Shown piece after piece: positions 19,470 through 28,020 of a DNA stretch of 32,564 bases. Below the pieces are notes generated by a model that worked only from the letters and a program-made list of their open reading frames with translations, had not been told where the DNA came from and did not search any database. Each line of letters opens with the position of its first letter. Position 1 is the stretch's first letter. The translations under genes were made by a program, and so were the position numbers. Source of the DNA: Acidiferrobacterales bacterium (lineage in GTDB: Bacteria > Pseudomonadota > Gammaproteobacteria > Arenicellales > JAJDZL01); NCBI GenBank assembly GCA_028820695.1, contig JAPPIB010000009.1, positions 1 to 32,564 of the forward strand. Reading direction: 5' to 3'.

Positions 19470-20720
19470 ATGTTCAGCAAGACCGATACCATTGAAAGTT
19501 ATGACGAGGTGCTCTGGGAGGCAATCCGCAACGAACAGACGCGCCAGGAAGAGCACATTGAACTGATTGCATCAGAAAACTACACCAGCCCCAGGGTGCT
19601 GCAGGCTCAAGGTTCGGTACTGACCAACAAGTATGCCGAGGGATACCCGGGCCGACGCTATTACGGCGGATGCCAATATGTCGATGTCGCTGAAAACCTC
19701 GCGATTGAACGGGCCAAGCAGTTATTTGATGCAGATTATGTCAACGTCCAGCCACACTCAGGCTCACAGGCCAATTCAGCAGTGTTTCTGGCTTTGCTTG
19801 AGCCGCACGATACCGTTCTGGGGATGAGTCTGGACCACGGCGGACACCTGACGCATGGTGCGAAAGTCAACTTTTCGGGCCGGCTCTACAATTCGGTGCT
19901 CTACGGGGTCGACTCTGAAGGCATTGTCGATTACGGACAGATTGCCGAACTCGCGGCACAGCATAAGCCGAGAATGATCATTGCCGGCTTCTCAGCCTAT
20001 TCACGTGTGATGGACTGGGAACGGTTCCGACAGATTGCCGATGACAATGACGCCTACCTGTTCGTGGATATGGCGCATGTCGCCGGTTTGGTCGCCGCCG
20101 GCCTGTATCCGAATCCGGTGCCTGTTGCTGATGTGACGACAACAACAACGCACAAGACGCTCCGAGGCCCCAGAGGCGGTCTGATTCTCGCCCGCGAAGA
20201 TGAACAGGTCCAGAAAAAACTGGCTTCCGCGGTATTTCCCGGTGGTCAGGGCGGTCCGATGATGCATGTGATCGCCGGTAAGGCGGTGGCGTTCAAGGAG
20301 GCGCTCGAACCCGAATTCAAGGCGTATCAGCAAAACGTGCTGGACAATGCGCGGGCAATGGCCGCCACCTTCATGCAACGCGGTTACAAGGTGGTGTCGG
20401 GTGGCACCGATGATCATCTGTTTCTGCTGGACCTGATTGACAAGGACATCACCGGCAAGCAGGCTTCGGTGGCATTGGGGACAGCCAATATCACAGTGAA
20501 CAGGAATACGGTTCCGAATGATCCGCGCCCTCCGTTTGTGACCAGTGGATTGCGAATCGGGTCACCGGCTTCAACGACTCGAGGATTCGGCATTGAGGAG
20601 ATGACCACGCTCAGCCACTGGATGTGCGACATTCTTGATGACATAAACAACCAGTCCGTGATCGATCAGGTCAAGGGAAAAGTACTGGAACTTTGCAGCC
20701 GGTTTCCGGTCTATCGCTGA
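19470..20720 (+). CDS. glyA: Serine hydroxymethyltransferase
   Basis: GlyA interconverts serine + THF with glycine + 5,10-methylene-THF, using pyridoxal phosphate. The 416-residue protein has [30 protein letters not shown] and the PLP-lysine motif [14 protein letters not shown], with Lys229 at the same number as in E. coli GlyA. It also has [16 protein letters not shown] chose the ATG at 19470, preceded by AGGAG at 7 bases; an in-frame ATG at 19425 lacks such a site. It is followed after 34 bp by soxBDAG, where it can use the glycine and one-carbon unit made by sarcosine oxidase. Confidence 0.97.
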   Translation: MFSKTDTIESYDEVLWEAIRNEQTRQEEHIELIASENYTSPRVLQAQGSVLTNKYAEGYPGRRYYGGCQYVDVAENLAIERAKQLFDADYVNVQPHSGSQANSAVFLALLEPHDTVLGMSLDHGGHLTHGAKVNFSGRLYNSVLYGVDSEGIVDYGQIAELAAQHKPRMIIAGFSAYSRVMDWERFRQIADDNDAYLFVDMAHVAGLVAAGLYPNPVPVADVTTTTTHKTLRGPRGGLILAREDEQVQKKLASAVFPGGQGGPMMHVIAGKAVAFKEALEPEFKAYQQNVLDNARAMAATFMQRGYKVVSGGTDDHLFLLDLIDKDITGKQASVALGTANITVNRNTVPNDPRPPFVTSGLRIGSPASTTRGFGIEEMTTLSHWMCDILDDINNQSVIDQVKGKVLELCSRFPVYR

Positions 20721-20754
20721 CTGATAGACTCCTGTTCCAGTTCAGGAGGTGGAG

Positions 20755-22005
20755 GTGAAGAAATACTCAATCTTCACATTGGCCGGTCACGCGCTTGGCC
20801 GACACAGGAGCTGGTCCCGGGCCTGGCGCGATCCGACTCCGAAGTCCAGTTATGACGTCGTCATCGTCGGTGGCGGCGGTCACGGTCTGGCGACTGCTTA
20901 CTACCTCGCTTCCGAACACGGAGTCACCAATGTCGCGGTAGTTGAGAAAGACTGGATCGGTGGCGGCAACACCGGCCGCAATACAACCATTGTCCGATCC
21001 AACTATCTGTGGGATGAAGCCGCGCATCTTTACGAAAAGTCTCTGGTTCTGTGGGAATCGTTGTCGCAGGAACTGAATTTCAATGTCATGTTCAGTCAGC
21101 GCGGTGTGATGAATCTCGGTCACAACCTGCAGGACATGCGCGATATTTATCGACGATCGAATGCAAACAAGCTCAACGGAATTGATTCGGAGATCCTCAC
21201 TGCGAAAAAAATCAGTGAGATAGTCCCGATCATCAATACGTCACCGTACGCGCGCTATCCGATACTCGGAGCCTCGTTCCAGCGTCGCGGCGGCATCGCA
21301 AGGCACGATGCGGTCGCATGGGGTTTCGCACGCGCCGCCGACAGTCTCGGTGTGGACATCCTGCAGGATTGCGAGGTCACCGCAGTGCGCAGAAACAACG
21401 GCCGCGTTGAAGGTGTTGAGACATCCCGCGGCTTTATCGGCGCCAAGAAAATCGGGGTTGTGGCAGCCGGACACTCGAGCGTCATTGCCGAAATGGCTGG
21501 ACTTCGGATGCCGATTGAAAGCCATCCCTTGCAGGCTCTTGTATCAGAGCCGATCAAACCGATTCTTCACACAGTCGTCATGTCGAATGCTGTACACGGC
21601 TATATCAGCCAGTCGCCCAAGGGCGAGCTGGTTATCGGCGCAGGCGTGGATTCCTATCTGGGATACGGTCAACGGGGGAGTTTCTCGACCATTGAAGGCA
21701 ATATCGCGGCGATTGTCGAACTGTTCCCGATTTTCAGTCGGGTGCGTATGCTCAGACAATGGGGTGGAATTGTTGATGTCTGTCCTGACGCATGTCCGAT
21801 TATTTCGAAAACATCGGTTGACGGGCTTTATTTCAATTGTGGCTGGGGCACCGGCGGATTCAAGGCCACACCCGGCTCCGGCTGGGTGTTTGCGCACACC
21901 ATAGCACGCAACGAGCCGCATGGTCTCAATGCTGCGTTCGGGATCAATCGATTTGTTTCAGGGGCCCTGATAGATGAGCACGGCGCCGCGGGTGTCGCAC
22001 ATTAG
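20755..22005 (+). CDS. soxB: Heterotetrameric sarcosine oxidase, beta subunit
   Basis: The beta subunit is the flavin subunit that oxidises sarcosine. The 416-residue protein opens [14 protein letters not shown] and has the FAD loop [41 protein letters not shown] follows, as in known SoxB. The covalent-FMN histidine is expected in [15 protein letters not shown] (His184 here). The start is a GTG at 20755, 5 bases after a perfect AGGAGG; a GTG two codons earlier overlaps that site and is less likely. It follows glyA directly and precedes soxD by 27 bp. Confidence 0.96.
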   Translation: MKKYSIFTLAGHALGRHRSWSRAWRDPTPKSSYDVVIVGGGGHGLATAYYLASEHGVTNVAVVEKDWIGGGNTGRNTTIVRSNYLWDEAAHLYEKSLVLWESLSQELNFNVMFSQRGVMNLGHNLQDMRDIYRRSNANKLNGIDSEILTAKKISEIVPIINTSPYARYPILGASFQRRGGIARHDAVAWGFARAADSLGVDILQDCEVTAVRRNNGRVEGVETSRGFIGAKKIGVVAAGHSSVIAEMAGLRMPIESHPLQALVSEPIKPILHTVVMSNAVHGYISQSPKGELVIGAGVDSYLGYGQRGSFSTIEGNIAAIVELFPIFSRVRMLRQWGGIVDVCPDACPIISKTSVDGLYFNCGWGTGGFKATPGSGWVFAHTIARNEPHGLNAAFGINRFVSGALIDEHGAAGVAH

Positions 22006-22032
22006 ATTTGGATCGGTGCTGAGGAACTGTAC

Positions 22033-22314
22033 ATGCTGTTGATCAGATGTCCATGGTGCGGGCTCAGGGAGCAGGCTGAATTCAGTTGTGGCGGTGAGGC
22101 GCACATTGTCCGGCCGTTACAGCCCCAGACGCTGTCCGACCAACAATGGGCTGATTATCTGTTCATGCGCGAGAACACCAAGGGCTGGCAGGCCGAACAG
22201 TGGGTTCACAGCGGTGGCTGCCGTCGATGGTTCAATGCCGAAAGAAATACGGTCACTTACAGGTTCGGCGCTTCCTACAAGCCCACCGACCCGAAACCGG
22301 AGGCAGCGGATTGA
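22033..22314 (+). CDS. soxD: Heterotetrameric sarcosine oxidase, delta subunit
   Basis: The delta subunit is a small zinc-binding structural subunit. The 93-residue protein has CPWCGLREQAEF near the start, a histidine in GGEAHIVRP and a later cysteine in HSGGCRRWFNAERNT, giving the Cys-Cys-His-Cys zinc set. DYLFMRENTKGWQAEQWVH is also typical. A GAGGA ribosome-binding site precedes the ATG. Its TGA overlaps the TTG start of soxA. Confidence 0.95.
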   Translation: MLLIRCPWCGLREQAEFSCGGEAHIVRPLQPQTLSDQQWADYLFMRENTKGWQAEQWVHSGGCRRWFNAERNTVTYRFGASYKPTDPKPEAAD

Positions 22315-25313
22315 CACAGAGATACCGAATTGCCACCGGTGGCCAGATCGATCGGACAAGGCCGGTCAATTTCAGATTCAACGGTACGCAATACACCGGC
22401 TACACCGGTGATACGGTTGCTTCGGCACTGCTGGCAAACGGTGTGAGACTGGTCGCTCGAAGCATCAAGTATCACCGGCCGCGGGGGATCATGGGAAGCG
22501 GTGCGGAAGAACCCAGTGCACTGCTTCAGATCGAGCGCGGTGCGCGATCCATTCCCAACCACCGCGCCACTCAGACTGAGATCTATGAGGGGATGAAGAT
22601 CTCGAGTGTGAATTGCTGGCCCAGCGTCTCATTTGATCTGGCATCACTGATGGGATGGTTCTCCCCGATTATTCAAGCGGGTTTTTACTACAAAACCTTC
22701 ATGTATCCGCGTAAGGGTTGGAAATTCTACGAGAGGATGATCAGTCGCGCGGCCGGTTTCGGCACGGCGGGTAGCGAACCGGATCCGGATCGGTATGACA
22801 AGATCAATGCCTGGTGTGATGTATTGGTGGTTGGGGGCGGACCGGCCGGACTGGCCGCGGCGCTTGGCGCCGCCCGCTCGGGCGCGCGTGTCATGATGGT
22901 CGATGAGAGTCATCAGTTCGGCGGCGGGTTCCTGCGCGCAGGCTCGCAGGCGCAACTGGAGTGGATCGACAATGCGGTGGGCGAACTGAAGGATTGTCCC
23001 GAGGTGCGACTTTTCACACGCACCACAGCGGTCGGCTATTACGATGCCAATTATCTGGTGCTCAATGAACGGGTGACAGACCACCTGGCGAATGCGCCAG
23101 TCCATCAGGCCAGGGAGAGAATCTGGCGGGTCCGGGCCGGTCAGGTCATTCTGGCGACCGGCGCGATCGAACGCCCTTTGGTGTTCGGCAACAACGATCT
23201 GCCGGGCATCATGCTATCGTCGGCAGTCTCGGAATACATCAATCGTTATGCGGTTGCTCCGGGCGAGAACGCAGTGGTATTCACCAATAACGACAGTGCC
23301 TACCACAGCGCCCTGCACATGCTGGACAACGGTGTCGAAATCGGCGCGATCGTTGATTCCCGGGCGGATGTTTCCGGTGCGCTGTTTCAGGAATTGGCGA
23401 GACGGGGAGTCAGGCTGGTTGCGGGGTCCGCAGTCACATGTGCCAAAGGCAAAAAAAGCATCACGGGCGTGGAAGTGACGAATATCACCTCTGACGGCAA
23501 ATTGATGGCGGGCACGACAAGTACGCTTGCCTGTGACCTGCTTGCTGTTTCCGGTGGCTGGAGTCCGGCGGTACATCTTCACGCGCAGTCCGGTGCCAAA
23601 CCTGTATTTGATGTCGCTCGAGCGTGTTTCATACCCGGCGACTGCGTTCAGGCAGAACAGTCGGTCGGTGCCGCGTGCGGAAATTTTTCCGTTGCAGACT
23701 CTGTCAGCGGTGGTTATCAGGCGGGGGCTTCGGCTGCACGCAATGCTGGATATGAGGTTGCTGACTTGCCCCCGGTTCCCGAAGTCTCGGATCGTTATCC
23801 CCAGGAGTACTCAATCAGTCCACTGTGGCAGGTACCGACAGGAAAATCCGCACGTCAACCGAAAAGGTTTGTGGATTTTCAGAATGACACGACTGTCAAG
23901 GACATCAAGATCGCGCTGCAGGAAGGATACCAGTCCATCGAGCACCTCAAACGATACACCCTGCTGGGATTCGGCACCGACCAGGGCAAGCTCGGAAACA
24001 TCAATGGCATGGCGATTGTGTCTGAGGAACTCGGACAGGACATGCTCCGCACCGGTACCACGACTTTCAGACCAATGTACACCCCGGTTACGTTCGGTGC
24101 GATCGCCGGCAGGGAAATCGGCCCGGATTTTTTTGATCCGGTGCGCAAGACCGCCATGCATGAGTGGCATGTCGACCAGCGTGCGGAATTCGAGAATGTC
24201 GGTCAGTGGAAAAGGCCGTGGTACTATCCGAAATCCGGGGAGTCCATGAGTCGGGCGGTCAACCGGGAATGCCTGGCAGTGCGCAAGCAGGTGGGTATCC
24301 TCGATGCCTCGACTTTGGGTAAGATCGAGGTCTATGGACCGGATGCGACGGAATTTCTCAATTATGTCTACACCAACGCCTGGTCAAATCTGGCCGTCGG
24401 CTCATGCCGATACGGGCTGATGCTCGGCGAGGACGGAATGATCATGGACGATGGCGTGTCAGCCAGACTCGGCGAAAATCATTTCTACATGACAACGACA
24501 ACCGGCGGTGCGGCATCGGTACTGTTATGGATGGAACGGTGGCGTCAGACCGAATGGCCGTCGATGAAAGTGTATTTCACATCGGTGACAGATCAATGGG
24601 CTGTCATTGCGATTGCCGGTCCGAAATCCCGCAGGGTTCTCGAGAAAGTTGCGCCAACGCTGGGTGCATCCAATGCTGAGTTTCCGTTCATGACCTTCCA
24701 GGACACCGAGATCGATCGCGTGCCGGCGCGGGTATTCCGTGTCAGTTTCACCGGAGAACTCTCTTATGAAATCAATGTGCCAGGCGATTACGGCCGATAT
24801 GTGTGGGAGCGCGTCTTCGAGGCCGGAGAGGAATTCGGCATCACGCCCTACGGAACCGAAACCATGCACGTGCTTCGAGCTGAAAAGGGTTTCATCATTG
24901 TCGGGCAGGATACCGACGGCTCGATGACTCCGATTGATATGGGTATGAACTGGATCGTCTCGAAGAAAAAGGATTTTCTCGGCAAACGCTCTTTGAGCCG
25001 GTCGGACTGTATTCGCGTCGACCGCAAGCAATTTGTCGGATTGCTGACCGACGATGGCGAAAAGGTTTTGCCGGAAGGGGCGCAACTGGTTGAAGCGCCA
25101 TCCGAAGAGTATCCGATTTCGATGCTCGGTCATGTCACCTCAAGTTATTTCAGCGCGACTTTGGGACGGTCGATCGCGCTGGGGGTGGTCAAGGGCGGAC
25201 GATCCAGAATGGGCACCCGCATCCACTCCATCCTGATGTCAGGTGAAACCGTCCCCGTGACCATCTGCAGTCCCATTTTTTACGACCGCGAGGGAGACCG
25301 GCACAATGTCTGA
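22311..25313 (+). CDS. soxA: Heterotetrameric sarcosine oxidase, alpha subunit
   Basis: The alpha subunit binds NAD and THF and transfers the methyl-derived carbon to tetrahydrofolate. The 1000-residue protein has an N-terminal ferredoxin-like region (GYTGDTVASALLANG, about residues 30-45) and KYHRPRGIMG. A Rossmann domain with VLVVGGGPAGLAAALGAARS follows near residues 170-195. The C-terminal half is an aminomethyltransferase (GcvT)-like THF domain (for example GLMLGEDGMIMDDGV, and SFTGELSYEINVP). The start is TTG in a TTGA overlap with the soxD stop, with GGAGG about 8 bases upstream. The frame is open further upstream inside soxD, but those residues do not fit the family. It overlaps soxG by 8 bp. 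Confidence 0.96.
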   Translation: MTQRYRIATGGQIDRTRPVNFRFNGTQYTGYTGDTVASALLANGVRLVARSIKYHRPRGIMGSGAEEPSALLQIERGARSIPNHRATQTEIYEGMKISSVNCWPSVSFDLASLMGWFSPIIQAGFYYKTFMYPRKGWKFYERMISRAAGFGTAGSEPDPDRYDKINAWCDVLVVGGGPAGLAAALGAARSGARVMMVDESHQFGGGFLRAGSQAQLEWIDNAVGELKDCPEVRLFTRTTAVGYYDANYLVLNERVTDHLANAPVHQARERIWRVRAGQVILATGAIERPLVFGNNDLPGIMLSSAVSEYINRYAVAPGENAVVFTNNDSAYHSALHMLDNGVEIGAIVDSRADVSGALFQELARRGVRLVAGSAVTCAKGKKSITGVEVTNITSDGKLMAGTTSTLACDLLAVSGGWSPAVHLHAQSGAKPVFDVARACFIPGDCVQAEQSVGAACGNFSVADSVSGGYQAGASAARNAGYEVADLPPVPEVSDRYPQEYSISPLWQVPTGKSARQPKRFVDFQNDTTVKDIKIALQEGYQSIEHLKRYTLLGFGTDQGKLGNINGMAIVSEELGQDMLRTGTTTFRPMYTPVTFGAIAGREIGPDFFDPVRKTAMHEWHVDQRAEFENVGQWKRPWYYPKSGESMSRAVNRECLAVRKQVGILDASTLGKIEVYGPDATEFLNYVYTNAWSNLAVGSCRYGLMLGEDGMIMDDGVSARLGENHFYMTTTTGGAASVLLWMERWRQTEWPSMKVYFTSVTDQWAVIAIAGPKSRRVLEKVAPTLGASNAEFPFMTFQDTEIDRVPARVFRVSFTGELSYEINVPGDYGRYVWERVFEAGEEFGITPYGTETMHVLRAEKGFIIVGQDTDGSMTPIDMGMNWIVSKKKDFLGKRSLSRSDCIRVDRKQFVGLLTDDGEKVLPEGAQLVEAPSEEYPISMLGHVTSSYFSATLGRSIALGVVKGGRSRMGTRIHSILMSGETVPVTICSPIFYDREGDRHNV

Positions 25314-25911
25314 AAAGTTGGCAATGTGTTCACCGCTGAATACCTTCAATGGTGATGATGCACCTCGCGTAGAGTTGCAGGGTGTGGTGCTGACCGAGTT
25401 GCCATTTCTGCGCTATGCAAACGTCCGGTTTCAGTCCGACGACGCCCAGCCGAGTCGGAAATTCCGGCGATTGATGGGTTTTGATGTTCCCCTGGATCCG
25501 AATACTTTCATCCTGCATGAGGAGAACTTGTGTGCATGGCTGGGTCCGGATGAATGGTTGGTCATCACGCCACCGCATGTGAGGACATCATTGGATGCGA
25601 TGCTCAATGAGTTTGTGTCTGATAATGAGTTTTCCACCTGCGTCGACATCAGTGCCTCGCAGACGATTATCCGCGCAGTCGGACCCAAGACAATTGAACT
25701 GCTGGGCCGGGGTGTGACTTATGATTTGCACCCGTCAAACTTCAGTCCCGGTTGCTGTGTCCAGACCATGCTTGCGCGCACCGCTGTAACCCTGCTGGCC
25801 CAGACTGCTGAAGACCTGACAATCGACATCGTCGTCAGGCGCAGCTTTGCGGACTATCTATGGCGATGGCTGAATGATGCCGGACAGGAGAGTGCGTTTT
25901 ATCCTGGCTGA
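25306..25911 (+). CDS. soxG: Heterotetrameric sarcosine oxidase, gamma subunit
   Basis: The gamma subunit is the small non-flavin subunit, related to the GcvT fold, that packs against alpha. The 201-residue protein shows the moderately conserved pattern of SoxG, including WLGPDEWLVI (about residues 69-78) and VDISASQTIIRAVGPKTIELLGRG, with FSPGCCVQTMLARTAV following. The start overlaps the soxA end by 8 bp. The 3' end overlaps the convergent methylenetetrahydrofolate reductase gene by 13 bp. Confidence 0.92.
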   Translation: MSEKLAMCSPLNTFNGDDAPRVELQGVVLTELPFLRYANVRFQSDDAQPSRKFRRLMGFDVPLDPNTFILHEENLCAWLGPDEWLVITPPHVRTSLDAMLNEFVSDNEFSTCVDISASQTIIRAVGPKTIELLGRGVTYDLHPSNFSPGCCVQTMLARTAVTLLAQTAEDLTIDIVVRRSFADYLWRWLNDAGQESAFYPG

Positions 25912-26795
25912 CGGCTGACTCCGCCGGATTCGAGTATTTGCGGAATTCTGTCCTCCCAGCCGATCGCCATGAGGTGCAATCCTCCTGCGATCGATCTCAG
26001 CTCGCTGACAATCCGGCCGGAAATCTCAACGCTGGTGGCGGCGATCCGCTCACGGTCATCTCCTTGCTCTGCGACTTGACTGATCAATGCATCTGGCACA
26101 GTGATTCCGGGCACTTTCTCGTTCATGTATCGCGCCATCTTCACAGACTTGATCGGAATGACACCTGCCAGGATCGGCACACCGACATCGCCGATCTTTT
26201 CCATGAAAGAGTGGAACTGTTCGGTATCGTATACGGCCTGCGTCTGAAGGAAACAGGCACCGGACTCGATCTTTCGATACATGTTCTCGATTTCAGTGTC
26301 CAGATTGGGTGATCCTGGATTGACGACCGCACCAACACAGAATTTCGGTGTTCCGCTCAGGGCATTGCCCATGTAGTCGGTACCCGACTGAATCGCTTTG
26401 ACCGCATCCAGGAGTTGCGAGGCAAAAAGATCGAAAACCGGTTTGGCGTCGGGGTGGTCGCCCGCTTTGGGAGGGTCACCGCCCATAAACACCAAGTTCG
26501 GTATTCCGAGTGCGGCAGCTCCGAGCATACAGGCCTGGATGGCGATCCGATTCTTGTCGCGAGAGGTCATCTGAACAATCGGTTCTATCCCGCGATCAAG
26601 TAACAGATGGGCGACTGCCGCGGGGTCCATGGCCATTCTCGCGGCGTGAGATTCTGTCAGATTGAATGCGGTTATGTGATGTTTGAGCATATCCGCTTTG
26701 GCAAACAACGCGGTCAGGTCAGTTCCTTTCGGCGGAGTCAGTTCACATGTGATGATGAATTCGTTATTGTCGATTCTCTGTTGCAACTTGCTCAT
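25899..26795 (-). CDS. Methylenetetrahydrofolate reductase family protein (YitJ/acetogen-like type)
   Basis: This flavoprotein interconverts 5,10-methylene-THF and 5-methyl-THF. The 298-residue protein has the length of E. coli MetF. By motif, however, it looks closer to the reductase half of homocysteine methyltransferase-MTHFR fusions and to acetogen enzymes: ITCELTPPKGTDL at the start, MGGDPPKAGDHPDAKPVFD, VGAVVNPGSPNLDTEIE, FLQTQAVYDTEQF and ILAGVIPIKSVKMARYMNE. The FAD and folate pocket segments are present. It is convergent with soxG and divergent from the methyltransferase gene, so it probably feeds or drains the same folate pool. The direction in vivo, methyl-THF formation or oxidation, cannot be told from sequence. 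Confidence 0.9.
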   Translation of the reverse strand: MSKLQQRIDNNEFIITCELTPPKGTDLTALFAKADMLKHHITAFNLTESHAARMAMDPAAVAHLLLDRGIEPIVQMTSRDKNRIAIQACMLGAAALGIPNLVFMGGDPPKAGDHPDAKPVFDLFASQLLDAVKAIQSGTDYMGNALSGTPKFCVGAVVNPGSPNLDTEIENMYRKIESGACFLQTQAVYDTEQFHSFMEKIGDVGVPILAGVIPIKSVKMARYMNEKVPGITVPDALISQVAEQGDDRERIAATSVEISGRIVSELRSIAGGLHLMAIGWEDRIPQILESGGVSRQPG

Positions 26796-26834
26796 GACTA
26801 AACAGGATAATCTCTATCCGGGTTTGAATTCGAT

Positions 26835-26864
26835 TTGATGATCGGAAAAAAATGCCTTTATAGT
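26835..26864 (+). promoter_or_regulatory. Candidate promoter of the PMT-like methyltransferase gene
   Basis: TTGATG (26835-26840, 4 of 6) and TATAGT (26859-26864, 5 of 6) are separated by 18 bp in an AT-rich spacer with an A7 run. Transcription would begin near 26871, 35 bases before the ATG. The 110-bp intergenic region must also hold the divergent reductase promoter. Confidence 0.4.
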
Positions 26865-26905
26865 ATAGGTTCGATGCGAATCACTCACGAAATGAATGCA
26901 GGCAA

Positions 26906-27670
26906 ATGGCGTACGACGAAAAATTTGTAAGAGGTCTCGAGTGGATGTGGGGCGATGGATTCCTGTCGCCTGGCGGCCGCGAGGAGGTCAGGGAGATTTT
27001 ACGCGGCACCAGCATCGAGGGCCAGACGGTACTCGATATAGGATGCGGTATCGGTGGCATTGATCGTTTGCTGGTGACCGAACACAAAGCCAGGAAAGTC
27101 GTCGCAATCGATGTGATCGAGACGTTGGTCACTCGGGCCCGTCTGGACACAGAAGCTGCGGGCCTGACCGGGCGGATTGAGTATCGACTGGTCGAGCCGG
27201 GGCAGCTCGACTTCGACGATGCCGAATTCGATGTCGTGTTCACCAAAGATGCGATCGTTCACATCAAGGACAAGCGTTCAATATACGAAGACATCCGTCG
27301 TGTACTCCGCCCCGGTGGTGTTGTGGTCGGTAGTGACTGGCTGGGTGGCGATAAAACCGAACAGTCGGAGCGGGTCCGGGCTTGGCTTGACTTCTCCAAA
27401 CTGGACTTTCATTTTCACACAGCCGCACAGCTTAAGCGTTTGCTCATGCAAGTCGGTTTCAGTTCTGTGCGCACCCGGGACCGAAATGGTTGGTACGGCG
27501 ACGCGGTGCGCGTTGAGATCGCCTCAGTCAGCGGTGAGCGCAGATCAGGGTTTGTGGAGAAATTCGGTGAGGAGATGGCGGCCAACCGATTGCAAAGCTC
27601 AACCTTGAAGATGAAGGCAGTCGATGCCGGTGAGCTGAGACCGACACATTTCAGTGCGGTACGAACCTGA
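26906..27670 (+). CDS. SAM-dependent methyltransferase resembling phosphoethanolamine N-methyltransferases
   Basis: This is a class I methyltransferase of 254 residues. Motif I is VLDIGCGIGGID (42-53), the acidic ribose ligand follows at Asp69, and KDAIVHIKDK (114-123) contains Asp115 and His119. The start WMWGDGFLSPGG (13-24) and the KDAIVHI segment closely follow phosphoethanolamine N-methyltransferases (PMT), which read roughly FGEGFVSTGG and RDAILHI. Positions corresponding to the tyrosines that line the PMT substrate pocket carry other residues here: Leu11, Phe19 and Trp145. The substrate may therefore differ. Neighbouring sarcosine oxidase and folate genes suggest an N-methyl substrate linked to glycine, choline or ethanolamine, but this is inference. 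The ribosome-binding site is weak. Confidence 0.82.
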   Translation: MAYDEKFVRGLEWMWGDGFLSPGGREEVREILRGTSIEGQTVLDIGCGIGGIDRLLVTEHKARKVVAIDVIETLVTRARLDTEAAGLTGRIEYRLVEPGQLDFDDAEFDVVFTKDAIVHIKDKRSIYEDIRRVLRPGGVVVGSDWLGGDKTEQSERVRAWLDFSKLDFHFHTAAQLKRLLMQVGFSSVRTRDRNGWYGDAVRVEIASVSGERRSGFVEKFGEEMAANRLQSSTLKMKAVDAGELRPTHFSAVRT

Positions 27671-28020
27671 CCATCCTTTTGCTTTTGTTCCGAGCCGGCC
27701 TTTGCGCGAGCGCCGCGTCCTGATACCGTTTCAGGATGCCTTGACCGTACCCGACACCAGGGGTTCATCAGTTGAGGCGACGGTTTCAAGTGGAAAAATG
27801 GAAGTCCGTCCAAATTTCAATAAGCAATCTGAAGTTGTTTGTATAATCGCGATTTCTGTTTCCCGTCCGGGTACCTGGGCCGGATTTCTGGCGGTTTTTC
27901 CTGCGAAATGCGTTGTCAGTGCTTGATCGATTCATTCTGTTTCCAGCAAGCGGGAAGTCATGCTGGGTTAATCGTAAGTTTCTCCCGATGTCGTTTAGAT
28001 CAAAGATCCAAAGGTATTAG
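27671..28020 (+). promoter_or_regulatory. Intergenic region with serA promoter and structured leader
   Basis: No gene is supported in these 350 bases. A stem-loop with 9-bp arms (27715-27739, one G-U pair) follows the methyltransferase. A perfect -10 box TATAAT lies at 27842-27847 with no clear -35. The predicted leader of roughly 165 bases contains TCCGG/CCGGA (27866-27884), CCAGCA/TGCTGG (27943-27948, 27961-27966) and a competing CGGGA/TCCCG pairing (27951-27955, 27983-27987). A GATC-AAA-GATC hairpin (27998-28008) lies just before the AAAGG ribosome-binding site. Such a leader suggests post-initiation control of serA. Confidence 0.4.
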
